From: Spiroplasma ixodetis
GTDB taxonomy: Bacteria; Bacillota_I; Bacilli_A; Mycoplasmatales; VBWQ01
Reading direction: 5' to 3'
DNA length: 64,000 bases
Assembly: GCF_027923845.1 (NCBI RefSeq)
Contig: NZ_AP026933.1
Location: 1,240,001-1,304,000, forward strand
The translations under genes and the position numbers were made by a program. The notes under the pieces are model-generated. The model saw only the letters and a program-made list of their open reading frames with translations, was not told the origin of the DNA and ran no database searches. Below, piece after piece: positions 28,538 through 39,243 of this stretch; the first letter of the stretch is position 1, and each line of letters opens with the position of its first letter.

Positions 28538-30163
28538 ATGCCAATCGGTACAACTAGTACAGCAATACTTTTAAACATAAATAAACCAAAACATACTAGA
28601 ACAAGTAACCAACAAGAAAACAAAAGTTTTTGATGAGAAATTTTAGAAATGATTGGTGTACAAGTTATAGCAGTAGCACTTGCTCCTTTTACTGGTGGAT
28701 TAAGTGAAAGTGTAGCCCTTGGATTAGGTGCAAGTGATTTAATTGCTAGTATTAGTGCTGTTGGTGTAGAATTTTTAACTGATTTTACTATTAATCAAGT
28801 TTATGATTATTTAAAAGGAAATTTAACACCATTAAATACTTTTTTTAATATATTACCAGCATTTGCTGGACTTAATAAAATTAGTCGTGGTTATCGTACA
28901 ACTAAATTTATTAAGTTAGCACAAAAAACTAAAACATTAGAACAAGTTGGTATTAAAGAAGCAAAAAACTTACAAGAAATTATTAGTCAAGTAAGTGGAA
29001 AAGAAATTTTAACAGATAAAATTATTGGTAATAAACGTTATTTAATGAAGTATAGTTTTACTCCTAATCGTGAAACAGTATTACGAGATTTAGGATATGT
29101 TGATGAAAGACAATATAAGAATAATTTTCAAAAACTAGAAACAGAAAAATTAATGGAACACTTATTATTACAAAATACATTAATAAAATTAAGTCCACAA
29201 TTAACTCCTAAATTTAAAATTAAAGATATTGAAAAAGCAAATAACTTTTTAAAAAAATTTAATACTGATTTAAAAGAAGTATTAAAAATGAATCAACATG
29301 ATTGATTAAATTTAGTTCATACAATACATACAGAAAATAGATATGGAAAAACTTTAATTTTAGATTTACAAAAAATTCGTGCTAATGCTATTAAATTTAA
29401 TTTTAAAAATAATGTTATTCATCAACTTGTTTTAAAAGCAAATCAAACTTTTAAATATTTTGATATTAGATTTTATTTAAAAAAAGGTTTAAATAAATTT
29501 TGAAAAGATACACCATATTTTGAAAAAATACGAGAAAGTATATATAAATTACAAGAAAAATTTGAAAAGTTAGAAAAACAAGTATTTGAAAAAATTCAGA
29601 AATTAAAAGAAAAAGCAACTGATTTATTTACTAGTGCAGAAAAAAGAGCAATTAAACACGCACAATTAATTCCATTAAATTCACCAGTATTTATGGGTTG
29701 TAAAATTCAACCTTTGTCATTAGATAAATGTGCAATTACTATTTATCATCGCAATCCTAAATATAAACCAATTACAGTTGTTGATAGTATTCTTAAAGCA
29801 AAAACTTTTGTTACTCAAATACATCCATTCCATTGATATCGTTGATATAGTGGTTGATACATTGGTTATGGTGTTAATCGTAATAAATGATTAAAAGCAA
29901 TAGCATTTGCTCCACCAGTGGTGCAACAAGTAATTAGAGATAGTTTTAAAGTATATAGAGAAATATTTAGAACTATTAGAACTTATCATAAAGTAGTAAA
30001 TGTTATTAATAATCCTATTGAAAATATTAACAAATCATTTAAAAATGTTGGTTTAAAATTTAGTGTTAATACTTTATTTGGTACTGGATTATTACATCAT
30101 TTAGAAAAGTTTGCATATAGTCAAGTTGTAACAAAAAGTAAGAAAAAAAATAAAAAAAGGTAA
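28538..30163 (+). CDS. Large virion-type protein, 541 aa, C-terminus probably frameshifted
   Basis: The ATG at 28538 follows AAAGGAAATTAATATT. After about 35 residues comes a long hydrophobic stretch (MIGVQVIAVALAPFTGGLSE, then LGLGASDLIASISAVGVEFL), which could insert into a membrane. A mostly helical body follows with a Trp-rich part near residue 430 (HPFHWYRWYSGWYIGYG) where every Trp is TGA. The frame stops in an A tract at 30161. Shifting by one base adds about 30 Lys/His-rich residues (THKKTKKHTHHYKQAFFKE) up to the IS3 at 30252. It could be a minor coat or membrane-penetration protein. No family is recognised. Confidence 0.55.
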
Positions 30164-30251
30164 AAATAAAATACAAAAAGAAATTGAACATATAACACAT
30201 AAAAAAACAAAAAAACATACTCATCATTATAAACAAGCATTTTTTAAGGAA

Positions 30252-30603
30252 TGGAATGGCAACCCTTTTTAGGACTATTTTTTGGTAGACATTTGTTCAT
30301 GATATTTAACGGGAGTTAGGTAGTTTAGAGTGCTGTGAATTCTTATGTTGTTATATCAATTTATGTAATCAAATAATTCTAATTTTAATTGGATTAATGA
30401 TGTAAAATTTTTATCATTAATAAACTCTGTTTTGAAAGTTTTAAAAGTTGCTTCAGCAACAGCATTGTCATAAGGACATCCTTTTTTGCTTAAAGAACGG
30501 GTAATATTGAATGCTAATAAAAGTTTATCAATAGTTTTATTATTGAATTCATTACCGCGATCGCTATGAAATATTTGAATATCTTTTAAACAGCGATTTG
30601 AGT
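30252..30603 (-). pseudogene. IS3-like orfB, 3' fragment
   Basis: The right end TGGAATGGCAACC starts at 30252 and the C-terminal 100 codons of orfB follow (FHSDRGNEF, AVAEATFKTFKTE). The fragment stops at the codons for SNRCLKDIQ, where an IS256 left end begins. It truncates the virion-like operon. Confidence 0.9.
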
Positions 30604-30849
30604 GGAAATGTTTAGTAATCTGTGTAACTTACAAAAATAACTATGTTTAATTAATTCTAGTAAATATAATTAAATGACTAGAAAGAGTGAGTTACAGATG
30701 GCTAAAAAAGATAACTTTAATAATAATGATCCAATATCAAAAGCAGTAGATTTATTACTAGAAAATACTGAAGATTTAACAACAGTTTTTAAACCTGGCG
30801 GTTTATATAAAGAATTAACAAAAAGATTAGTTAAAAAAATGTTGAATTC

Positions 30850-32223
30850 GAGGCTTTTTAATAATCTGTGTATCTTTGTTTTACAAAGTTACTAATTTAG
30901 ATTAATTCTGTCTTCAAATTTTATCATAAAATGAGCAATTGCTGTATTTCAATTTTGAATAGGCAATGTTCATTTTTTTGTTATATTTTCAATTGCCAAG
31001 TAAAATATTTTGAAAACTGCCATATCATTAGGAAAAACTTTTTTATTTCTGATGATTTTTCGTAATTGACTATTAACAGATTCAATAGCATTTGTAGTAT
31101 AAATCACTCTTTTGATTTCTACTGGATAACTAATAAAAACCATTAAATTATCTCAATTTTTATATCAAGATTTAGTAATTTGAGGATATTGTTTATTTCA
31201 TTTACTTTCAAACGATTCTAAAGCTTGCATTGCTTGTTCTTCACTACATGCACTATAAATTGGTTTTAAATCTGCAACTAGACCTTTTCGATGTTTGTAT
31301 GAAACATATTTTAAACTATTTCTAATTTGATGAACAATGCATAATTGATGTTCTGTTTTAGGATAAACTGATTGTATTGCTTCTGACATGCCTGTTAAAT
31401 TATCACTACAAGCAATAAGAATATCATTTAAGCCACGATTTTTCATTTCTGTGAAATTAGATAATCAAAACTTAGAACCTTCATTTTCACTAATTCATAA
31501 TCCTAAAACATCTTTTTTGCCTTCTAAATCAACTCCTAATGCTATATAAACTGATTTGTTAATAATCCGTTTATCTTGTCGTACTTTAACTACTATACAA
31601 TCAAAATAAACAATAGGATAAATACTTTCTAATGGTCGATTTTGTCATGCTTTAACATCATCAATAACATCATCAGTAATTTGACTAATAACACTTTCAC
31701 TAATATCAGCACCATGATATAACTCTTGCAACTGCATTCTAATGTCAGATAATGTCATTCCTTTTGCATACAAGGAAAGAACTTGTTGATCAAAACCATC
31801 AAATCTTCTTTGCCTTTTAGGAACTATTACAGGAGTAAAATTACTATTGCGATCTCTTGGTACATCAATTTCAATTTTACCTTGTTGAGTTATTAATTTT
31901 TTGAACTTGTACCATTACGAGCATTTTCAGTAGTACTATGTTGATTTTTTTCATATCCTAAATAATTTTGCATTTCAGAATTCAACATTTTTTCAACTAA
32001 TCTTTTTGTTAATTCTTTATATAAACCGCCAGGTTTAAAAACTGTTGTTAAATCTTCAGTATTTTCTAGTAATAAATCTACTGCTTTTGATATTGGATCA
32101 TTATTATTAAAGTTATCTTTTTTAGCCATCTGTAACTCACTCTTTCTAGTCATTTAATTATATTTACTAGAATTAATTAAACATAGTTATTTTTGTAAGT
32201 TACACAGATTACTAAACATTTCC
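30850..32223 (-). mobile_element. IS256-like element (inner copy, minus), frameshifted
   Basis: The 1374-bp copy is flanked by TTGAATTC on both sides (30842-30849, 32224-32231). The transposase, starting at 32153 or 32129 on the minus strand, has one T missing at about 31898 (TTAATTTTTTGAAC), which ends it after about 85 codons. Confidence 0.93.
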
Positions 32224-32750
32224 TTGAATTCTGAAATGCAAAATTATTTAGGATATGAAAAAATCAACATAGTACTACTGAAAATGCTCGTAATGGTACA
32301 AGTTCAAAAAAATTAATAACTCAACAAGGTAAAATTGAAATTGATGTACCAAGAGATCGCAATAGTAATTTTACTCCTGTAATAGTTCCTAAAAGGCAAA
32401 GAAGATTTGATGGTTTTGATCAACAAGTTCTTTCCTTGTATGCAAAAGGAATGACATTATCTGACATTAGAATGCAGTTGCAAGAGTTATATCATGGTGC
32501 TGATATTAGTGAAAGTGTTATTAGTCAAATTACTGATGATGTTATTGATGATGTTAAAGCATGACAAAATCGACCATTAGAAAGTATTTATCCTATTGTT
32601 TATTTTGATTGTATAGTAGTTAAAGTACGACAAGATAAACGGATTATTAACAAATCAGTTTATATAGCATTAGGAGTTGATTTAGAAGGCAAAAAAGATG
32701 TTTTAGGATTATGAATTAGTGAAAATGAAGGTTCTAAGTTTTGATTATCT

Positions 32751-34125
32751 GGAAATGTTTAGTAATCTGTGTAACTTACAAAAATAACTATGTTTAATTA
32801 ATTCTAGTAAATATAATTAAATGACTAGAAAGAGTGAGTTACAGATGGCTAAAAAAGATAACTTTAATAATAATGATCCAATATCAAAAGCAGTAGATTT
32901 ATTACTAGAAAATACTGAAGATTTAACAACAGTTTTTAAACCTGGCGGTTTATATAAAGAATTAACAAAAAGATTAGTTGAAAAAATGTTGAATTCTGAA
33001 ATGCAAAATTATTTAGGATATGAAAAAAATCAACATAGTACTACTGAAAATGCTCGTAATGGTACAAGTTCAAAAAAATTAATAACTCAACAAGGTAAAA
33101 TTGAAATTGATGTACCAAGAGATCGCAATAGTAATTTTACTCCTGTAATAGTTCCTAAAAGGCAAAGAAGATTTGATGGTTTTGATCAACAAGTTCTTTC
33201 TTTATATGCAAAAGGAATGACATTATCTGACATTAGAATGCAGTTGCAAGAGTTATATCATGGTGCTGATATTAGTGAAAGTGTTATTAGTCAAATTACT
33301 GATGATGTTATTGATGATGTTAAAGCATGACAAAATCGACCATTAGAAAGTATTTATCCTATTGTTTATTTTGATTGTATAGTAGTTAAAGTACGACAAG
33401 ATAAACGGATTATTAACAAATCAGTTTATATAGCATTAGGAGTTGATTTAGAAGGCAAAAAAGATGTTTTAGGATTATGAATTAGTGAAAATGAAGGTTC
33501 TAAGTTTTGATTATCTAATTTCACAGAAATGAAAAATCGTGGCTTAAATGATATTCTTATTGCTTGTAGTGATAATTTAACAGGCATGTCAGAAGCAATA
33601 CAATCAGTTTATCCTAAAACAGAACATCAATTATGCATTGTTCATCAAATTAGAAATAGTTTAAAATATGTTTCATACAAACATCGAAAAGGTCTAGTTG
33701 CAGATTTAAAACCAATTTATAGTGCATGTAGTGAAGAACAAGCAATGCAAGCTTTAGAATCGTTTGAAAGTAAATGAAATAAACAATATCCTCAAATTAC
33801 TAAATCTTGATATAAAAATTGAGATAATTTAATGGTTTTTATTAGTTATCCAGTAGAAATCAAAAGAGTGATTTATACTACAAATGCTATTGAATCTGTT
33901 AATAGTCAATTACGAAAAATCATCAGAAATAAAAAAATTTTTCCTAATGATATGGCAGTTTTCAAAATATTTTACTTGGCAATTGAAAATATAACAAAAA
34001 AATGAACATTGCCTATTCAAAATTGAAATACAGCAATTGCTCATTTTATGATAAAATTTGAAGACAGAATTAATCTAAATTAGTAACTTTGTAAAACAAA
34101 GATACACAGATTATTAAAAAGCCTC
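32751..34125 (+). mobile_element. IS256-like element (inner copy, plus), complete
   Basis: The 1375-bp copy is flanked by GATTATCT (32743-32750, 34126-34133). The imperfect inverted repeats read GGAAATGTTTAGTAATCTGT and GAGGCTTTTTAATAATCTGT. Its transposase is intact. Confidence 0.95.
32845..34083 (+). CDS. IS256-like transposase, intact
   Basis: A mutator-type (IS256) transposase of 412 residues. I chose the ATG at 32845 because GAGTGAG lies before it; an in-frame ATG at 32821 would add eight residues but has no ribosome site. Family features: IEIDVPRDRNSNFTPVIVPK near residue 90, DGFDQQVLSLYAKGMTLSDI, first Asp in PIVYFDCIVVKVRQDK, second Asp in ILIACSDNLTGM, and the C-terminal Glu in IYTTNAIESVNSQLRKII. 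TGA codes for Trp at eight or more places. The frame is unbroken. Confidence 0.93.
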
Positions 34126-34742
34126 GATTATCTAATTTCACAGAAATGAAAAATCGTGGCTTAAATGATATTCTTATTGCTTGTAGTGATAATTTAACAG
34201 GCATGTCAGAAGCAATACAATCAGTTTATCCTAAAACAGAACATCAATTATGCATTGTTCATCAAATTAGAAATAGTTTAAAATATGTTTCATACAAACA
34301 TCGAAAAGGTCTAGTTGCAGATTTAAAACCAATTTATAGTGCATGTAGTGAAGAACAAGCAATGCAAGCTTTAGAATCGTTTGAAAGTAAATGAAATAAA
34401 CAATATCCTCAAATTACTAAATCTTGATATAAAAATTGAGATAATTTAATGGTTTTTATTAGTTATCCAGTAGAAATCAAAAGAGTGATTTATACTACAA
34501 ATGCTATTGAATCTGTTAATAGTCAATTACGAAAAATCATCAGAAATAAAAAAGTTTTTCCTAATGATATGGCAGTTTTCAAAATATTTTACTTGGCAAT
34601 TGAAAATATAACAAAAAAATGAACATTGCCTATTCAAAATTGAAATACAGCAATTGCTCATTTTATGATAAAATTTGAAGACAGAATTAATCTAAATTAG
34701 TAACTTTGTAAAACAAAGATACACAGATTATTAAAAAGCCTC

Positions 34743-35297
34743 GATTTTTACTCTTTGCGTTTTTCAATACTTTCACAATTAAATTATTGGTTGTTTTTTG
34801 ATAAATGCCAACAATCAAGGTTTTATTCACCAAGGATCTTCCTTGTTTTTTAAAACCCATATGTGAAAGATACATTTCATCAATTTGCACTGTACCTTCA
34901 ACAATAAATTGAGGTTTTTGTTTTGCAATACGTGTTCTGATTTTATGAGTCATTCTTCAAGCAGTTTTCAAAGTCACTCCCAATTCTTTTGCAATATCTG
35001 TTGATGGAATTCCATGTTTGGTGTTTATTCATCTAAAGATAAGATAAAACCAAGATGTTAAAGATGTTTGTGACCTTGAAAATATGGTGCCTGTGAGAAT
35101 GCTAAATGTTTGATTACATTTTAAACATCTCATTCTTTTTAAATCAGAAGTATTCAAATTAAAACTAAAACACCTAATACATTTGTTTTCTTTCAAATTT
35201 GCTATATATGCAAGACATTGCTGTTCAGTTTGAAAAGCATTGTTGAATTCATTCAGTTTCATTATTCCCTCCACAAGTACATGTGGGGAGAAGTCCG
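34743..35297 (-). pseudogene. IS1595-like element, 3' part lost
   Basis: The right end GAAGTCCG at 35297 and the first ~150 codons of the transposase remain (zinc ribbon CIRC and CLKC, VQIDEMYLSH). At 34743 the outer IS256 copy takes over at codons KNAKSKN. It is joined to IS3 orfB sequence at a TAAAAAAA target, the same site used by the copy at 16656 but in the other orientation. Confidence 0.9.
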
Positions 35298-35930
35298 TAA
35301 AAAAATTATGAATAAGCATAATTTAATATCAAAATACACTAAATTATCATTCAAAAATCATCATAATAAAGTCAATGATAGTCAAATTACCAATCTTGTT
35401 AATAGAGACTTTAATAATAGAATTAAAAATGAAGTTATTGTCAGTGATTTAACTTATGTTCAAGTTAATTGTAAATGAAACTATATTTGCCTATTAGTAG
35501 ACCTGTACAACCGCGAAATTATTGGACATAGTGTTGGAGTTAAAAAAGATGCATCATTAGTACATCAAGCATTTATGCACTCAAATCGCTGTTTAAAAGA
35601 TATTCAAATATTTCATAGCGATCGCGGTAATGAATTCAATAATAAAACTATTGATAAACTTTTATTAGCATTCAATATTACCCGTTCTTTAAGCAAAAAA
35701 GGATGTCCTTATGACAATGCTGTTGCTGAAGCAACTTTTAAAACTTTCAAAACAGAGTTTATTAATGATAAAAATTTTACATCATTAATCCAATTAAAAT
35801 TAGAATTATTTGATTACATAAATTGATATAACAACATAAGAATTCACAGCACTCTAAACTACCTAACTCCCGTTAAATATCATGAACAAATGTCTACCAA
35901 AAAATAGTCCTAAAAAGGGTTGCCATTCCA
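35298..35930 (+). pseudogene. IS3-like orfB, 3' part
   Basis: The orfB sequence runs from KKIMNKHNLISKYTKL to the end (STLNYLTPVKYHEQMS) and the element end GGTTGCCATTCCA at 35930. The frame is open for about 200 codons with all three core motifs, but the 5' half of the element is missing. At 35931 it meets an IS256 tip. Confidence 0.9.
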
Positions 35931-35961
35931 TTGTAAGTTACACAGATTACTAAACATTTCC
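35931..35961 (-). repeat. 31-bp tip of an IS256-like element
   Basis: TTGTAAGTTACACAGATTAC and the following TAAACATTTCC are the left end of IS256 on the minus strand. Nothing else of that copy remains. It marks an old IS256 site at the border of the chromosomal segment. Confidence 0.88.
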
Positions 35962-35994
35962 AAAAAGTTAGAATAGTTTATTCTAACTTTTTTT
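35962..35994. terminator. Intrinsic terminator, originally of pepV
   Basis: Stem GTTAGAATA / TATTCTAAC with a 3-nt loop, flanked by an A run and a T run, so it works in both directions. Without the IS1595 copy at 36000-36933 it would lie directly after the pepV stop. It also blocks reading from the IS side. Confidence 0.82.
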
Positions 35995-35999
35995 ATAAT

Positions 36000-36933
36000 G
36001 GCTTTTCTCCCTTTATGTACTATTTTTAATTTTATCACATAAATGCTGAGAAAAGCCTATCTACGGACTTCTCCCCACATTTTTAAATCAAACATAGAAT
36101 TACAGTTTCAAAACTAGGTATCTTGTTGAATTTATATGCAACTTCTTTAGCATATAAATGAACATGATGTTTTGCAACTTTGATATGTGTTTTAAATGTT
36201 CTTCTTATATGTTTTCAAACTGATTCAATTTGGTTGGTATTTACACCAATTTTTGAAACATAGCCATCTTGATGGTTAACTGTTTCATGCTTAGTGAAAA
36301 CTGATTTAAAATCGCAATATCCTTTTCAAGAATCAGTATATACAAGACATTTTGAAGAAATGTGGTTTTTTGCAAACTGCAAAAGATTTTTACTCTTTGC
36401 GTTTTTCAATACTTTCACAATTAAATTATTGGTTGTTTTTTGATAAATGCCAACAATCAAGGTTTTATTCACCAAGGATCTTCCTTGTTTTTTAAAACCC
36501 ATATGTGAAAGATACATTTCATCAATTTGCACTGTACCTTCAACAATAAATTGAGGTTTTTGTTTTGCAATACGTGTTCTGATTTTATGAGTCATTCTTC
36601 AAGCAGTTTTCAAAGTCACTCCCAATTCTTTTGCAATATCTGTTGATGGAATTCCATGTTTGGTGTTTATTCATCTAAAGATAAGATAAAACCAAGATGT
36701 TAAAGATGTTTGTGACCTTGAAAATATGGTGCCTGTGAGAATGCTAAATGTTTGATTACATTTTAAACATCTCATTCTTTTTAAATCAGAAGTATTCAAA
36801 TTAAAACACCTAATACATTTGTTTTCTTTCAAATTTGCTATATATGCAAGACATTGCTGTTCAGTTTGAAAAGCATTGTTGAATTCATTCAGTTTCATTA
36901 TTCCCTCCACAAGTACATGTGGGGAGAAGTCCG
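36000..36933 (-). mobile_element. IS1595-like element, complete, 8-bp TSD at the pepV stop
   Basis: The 934-bp copy has direct repeats TTTATAAT (35992-35999 and 36934-36941). The right-hand repeat contains the pepV stop codon, so pepV stays intact while its terminator is moved 0.93 kb away. The transposase reads in the same direction as pepV. Confidence 0.95.
36083..36898 (-). CDS. IS1595-like transposase, 271 aa
   Basis: The frame is open over the full length, with a 6-base deletion that removes two residues next to the first zinc-ribbon pair (KCIRCFNLNTS instead of CFSFNLNTS). Both CxxC pairs and the core motifs VQIDEMYLSH and VYTDSWKGY remain. The deletion may alter the ribbon. Because the IS lies between pepV and its terminator, this gene is probably also transcribed from the pepV promoter. 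Confidence 0.88.
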
Positions 36934-36934
36934 T

Positions 36935-38296
36935 TTATAATTTACCAATTTCTAAACTTCCCAGTGTACTAATAGCACGTACATAAATTAACATTGATTT
37001 TCATAATTCGTCAACTTTAATACATTCATTATATTGATGTTCAGTTGAGTTAGTATGATCAAATATTGCACCAAATGCTACACAATTTGGCATTGCTCTA
37101 GCATAAGTTCCACCACCAATTGCGATTGGTTTTGCTTTTTTATCACCAGTAACTTCTTGATAAATTTCCATTAATTTAATAACAATTGTTGATTCTTGTG
37201 GCATATATAATGGTTTATCATAATGTTGTTGTTTTATTGTTAAATTATAAGGTTTTAATATTTTTGTTAATCTATTTAAAATTTCTTGTAAATCAGTTTT
37301 AACTGGAATACGGATATTACATCCTAATTTTGAATTTTTGCTATTAATTTCAACGATGCCAACATTAATAGTAAAACTTCCAGATTCATCATCTAAATCA
37401 CCAAAATATTTTGTTAAAGCAGTATCTTCTTGTAAAATATCACCAACAAATTTAATTAGATTGTGTTCAACTTTAAGTTCATTTAAAATTAATAAACTTC
37501 TTAATCCTGCATTAATTCCTTCATCTGGTCGTGACCCATGTGCTGGTTTACCATGAATGGTAATTTGTTGATTATTATTTTCAATTCGATAGTTCTTATT
37601 TTTCCCAATTTTAACAAATGATTCAATATCAACACCATTAATATTACTAGTAGAACAAGTGACATTGTAAGCATCACCTGCATTAATAACAATGGATTTA
37701 TGACCTATACCAATAATATCTAAGTTAATAATTCCTTTTTCAGCATATACTAGCGGAAACATACCATCAGGAGTAAAACCAAAAGTTGGAGTACCTTCTT
37801 GCTTCATATATGTGTTAATTGAATCTCATGTTGTTTCTTCAGTTAAACCAAAGATAACTCTAATTCGACGATTTGGTTGATAACCATGATCTTTTAAATA
37901 TTTTAAACAGTATAGAATAATAATTGTTGGACCTTTATCATCTAATACACCTCGTCCATATAAAATATCATTAATAATTTCTGGCGAAAAAGGTGAAATT
38001 TTTCATTCTTCTAAATTACCTGGTGGTACAACATCAAGATGACCTAATATGGCAAATATTTCTTTACCCTCACCATATTCTAAATATCCATATTTATTGT
38101 TTTTGTCACGATAAGTTTTAAAACCTAATTCTTGCCCTAAATTAATAGCATAATCTAATACTTCTTTAACACCAGGCCCATAAGGTGCTGTTGTTGTGGG
38201 TGGTTGAGCATATGATTGAATTTTAACAATTTCTTTTATTTTTGTTAGTGCTTGCGGAAAATATTTTTCTTTTAACAATTTTTCATTGAATTTCAT
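36935..38296 (-). CDS. pepV: Dipeptidase PepV (M20 family)
   Basis: A 453-residue metallopeptidase that removes N-terminal residues from dipeptides and some tripeptides in the cytoplasm. The ATG at 38296 follows AAGGAGTGAATAAAT. Signature parts: FAILGHLDVVPPGN (first metal His/Asp), GRGVLDDKGPTIIILYCLKY (bridging Asp), RVIFGLTEETTW (catalytic Glu pair), FTPDGMFPLVYAEKG, GKPAHGSRPDEGINAG in the lid domain and IGGGTYARAMPNCVAFGAIF near the end. Three TGA codons are Trp. It is the last gene of a minus-strand operon, 26 nt after the HemW-like gene. Confidence 0.95.
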
Positions 38297-38322
38297 ATTT
38301 ATTCACTCCTTGATATATAAAT

Positions 38323-39243
38323 TTAAATAGTAGTATTAGTTATAATATCAACTATTAAATCATTTAACAATAATCAGGAACTATTTGTGCAAGATAAATG
38401 ATTATTTTTTATTTTTATTTGTTTATTTTTGATTAATTTACTAATCAGTGGCTGCTCTAGAATGTTATCACTTTTGTTAAATTTTATTCCCTTTTTTAGT
38501 AATAAACCTTGTATTAATTTTTGGATTAAAATTTCATTTGTTGATAAGATACTATTTTTTTGATTGTTATTATTAATGTTATTGCTATTAGTAATTATTA
38601 TTGCTTTATCTTCTGTTTTAATATATGAAACAGCATTTGGACCAATTCCATAATAGTTTTCTAATAAACAATATGCAATAATATATTTTGATTGATTATT
38701 AGTATTTTTACTATAACTATAGTATTCATAGTTATCATATTTGTGTTTTTTTAAGAAATTATTAATGTATCTTTTAATAGTAAGATTTTGTTTGTGATTA
38801 TAACTATCATAGCTAATATGAGGTGTTTTTAATTGCATACATATTTGTAAATCATTATTAACATCAATTACTGTTTGATGAGGAAGATTATATTTTAAAT
38901 CAATTGAGAAATTATTAATTTTTAAGTTAATAGCATCATTAATAATTTTTATACTTTGTTGATAATTAAATTTGTTATTTAATTGATTTTGAAAACTAAT
39001 TATTTTTCAAATTAAACGATTAATTTGAAATTTGGAAAATAATTGTAGAGTTGTGAAATTAGTATTATTAATAGTACATTCAAAGTTGTATTCTTTGATA
39101 GTGGTTGTCAATGGTTTAAGTAGTATTAATAATTGTTCTAAAAAAATAATTGGTAAAACTGACTTATTTTTGTTAGCAAGATAAATTGTTTTTAAGTTTA
39201 ATTGGTATTTATTTATTATATTTATTATGTTCTTGCTTTTCAA
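38323..39243 (-). CDS. HemW/coproporphyrinogen-oxidase-like protein without the Fe-S motif
   Basis: About 306 residues from a TTG start at 39243 (it overlaps the previous gene by 19 nt). The body follows HemW/HemN-like proteins after the cluster region: a segment like the 'NR-S-G-QS' part (FQINRLIWKIISFQNQLNNK), IDLKYNLPHQTVIDVNNDLQ (DL-yGLP-QT), TPHISYDSYNH (P-HIS-Y), YDNYEYYSYSKNTNNQSKYI (YE-YE-SN-A) and NYYGIGPNAVSYI (YLG-GPGAHSY). The usual N-terminal CxxxCxxC motif and the glycine box are missing, so radical-SAM chemistry is not expected. The start codon is unsure. It may be a degenerate gene or a repurposed fold (HemW is a haem chaperone). Confidence 0.62.

Larger units (their letters stand above)
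30604..34742 (+). mobile_element. IS256-like element carrying two further IS256 copies
   Basis: Its own segments are 30604-30849, 32224-32750 and 34126-34742. The left end is GGAAATGTTTAGTAATC, the right end ATTAAAAAGCCTC. Two copies of the same element sit inside it, one in each orientation, each with its own 8-bp duplication. The host copy also lacks one A at about 32260 (GAAAAAATCAAC), so its transposase was broken in any case. The outer flanks (IS3 on the left, IS1595 on the right) do not match. Confidence 0.93.
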
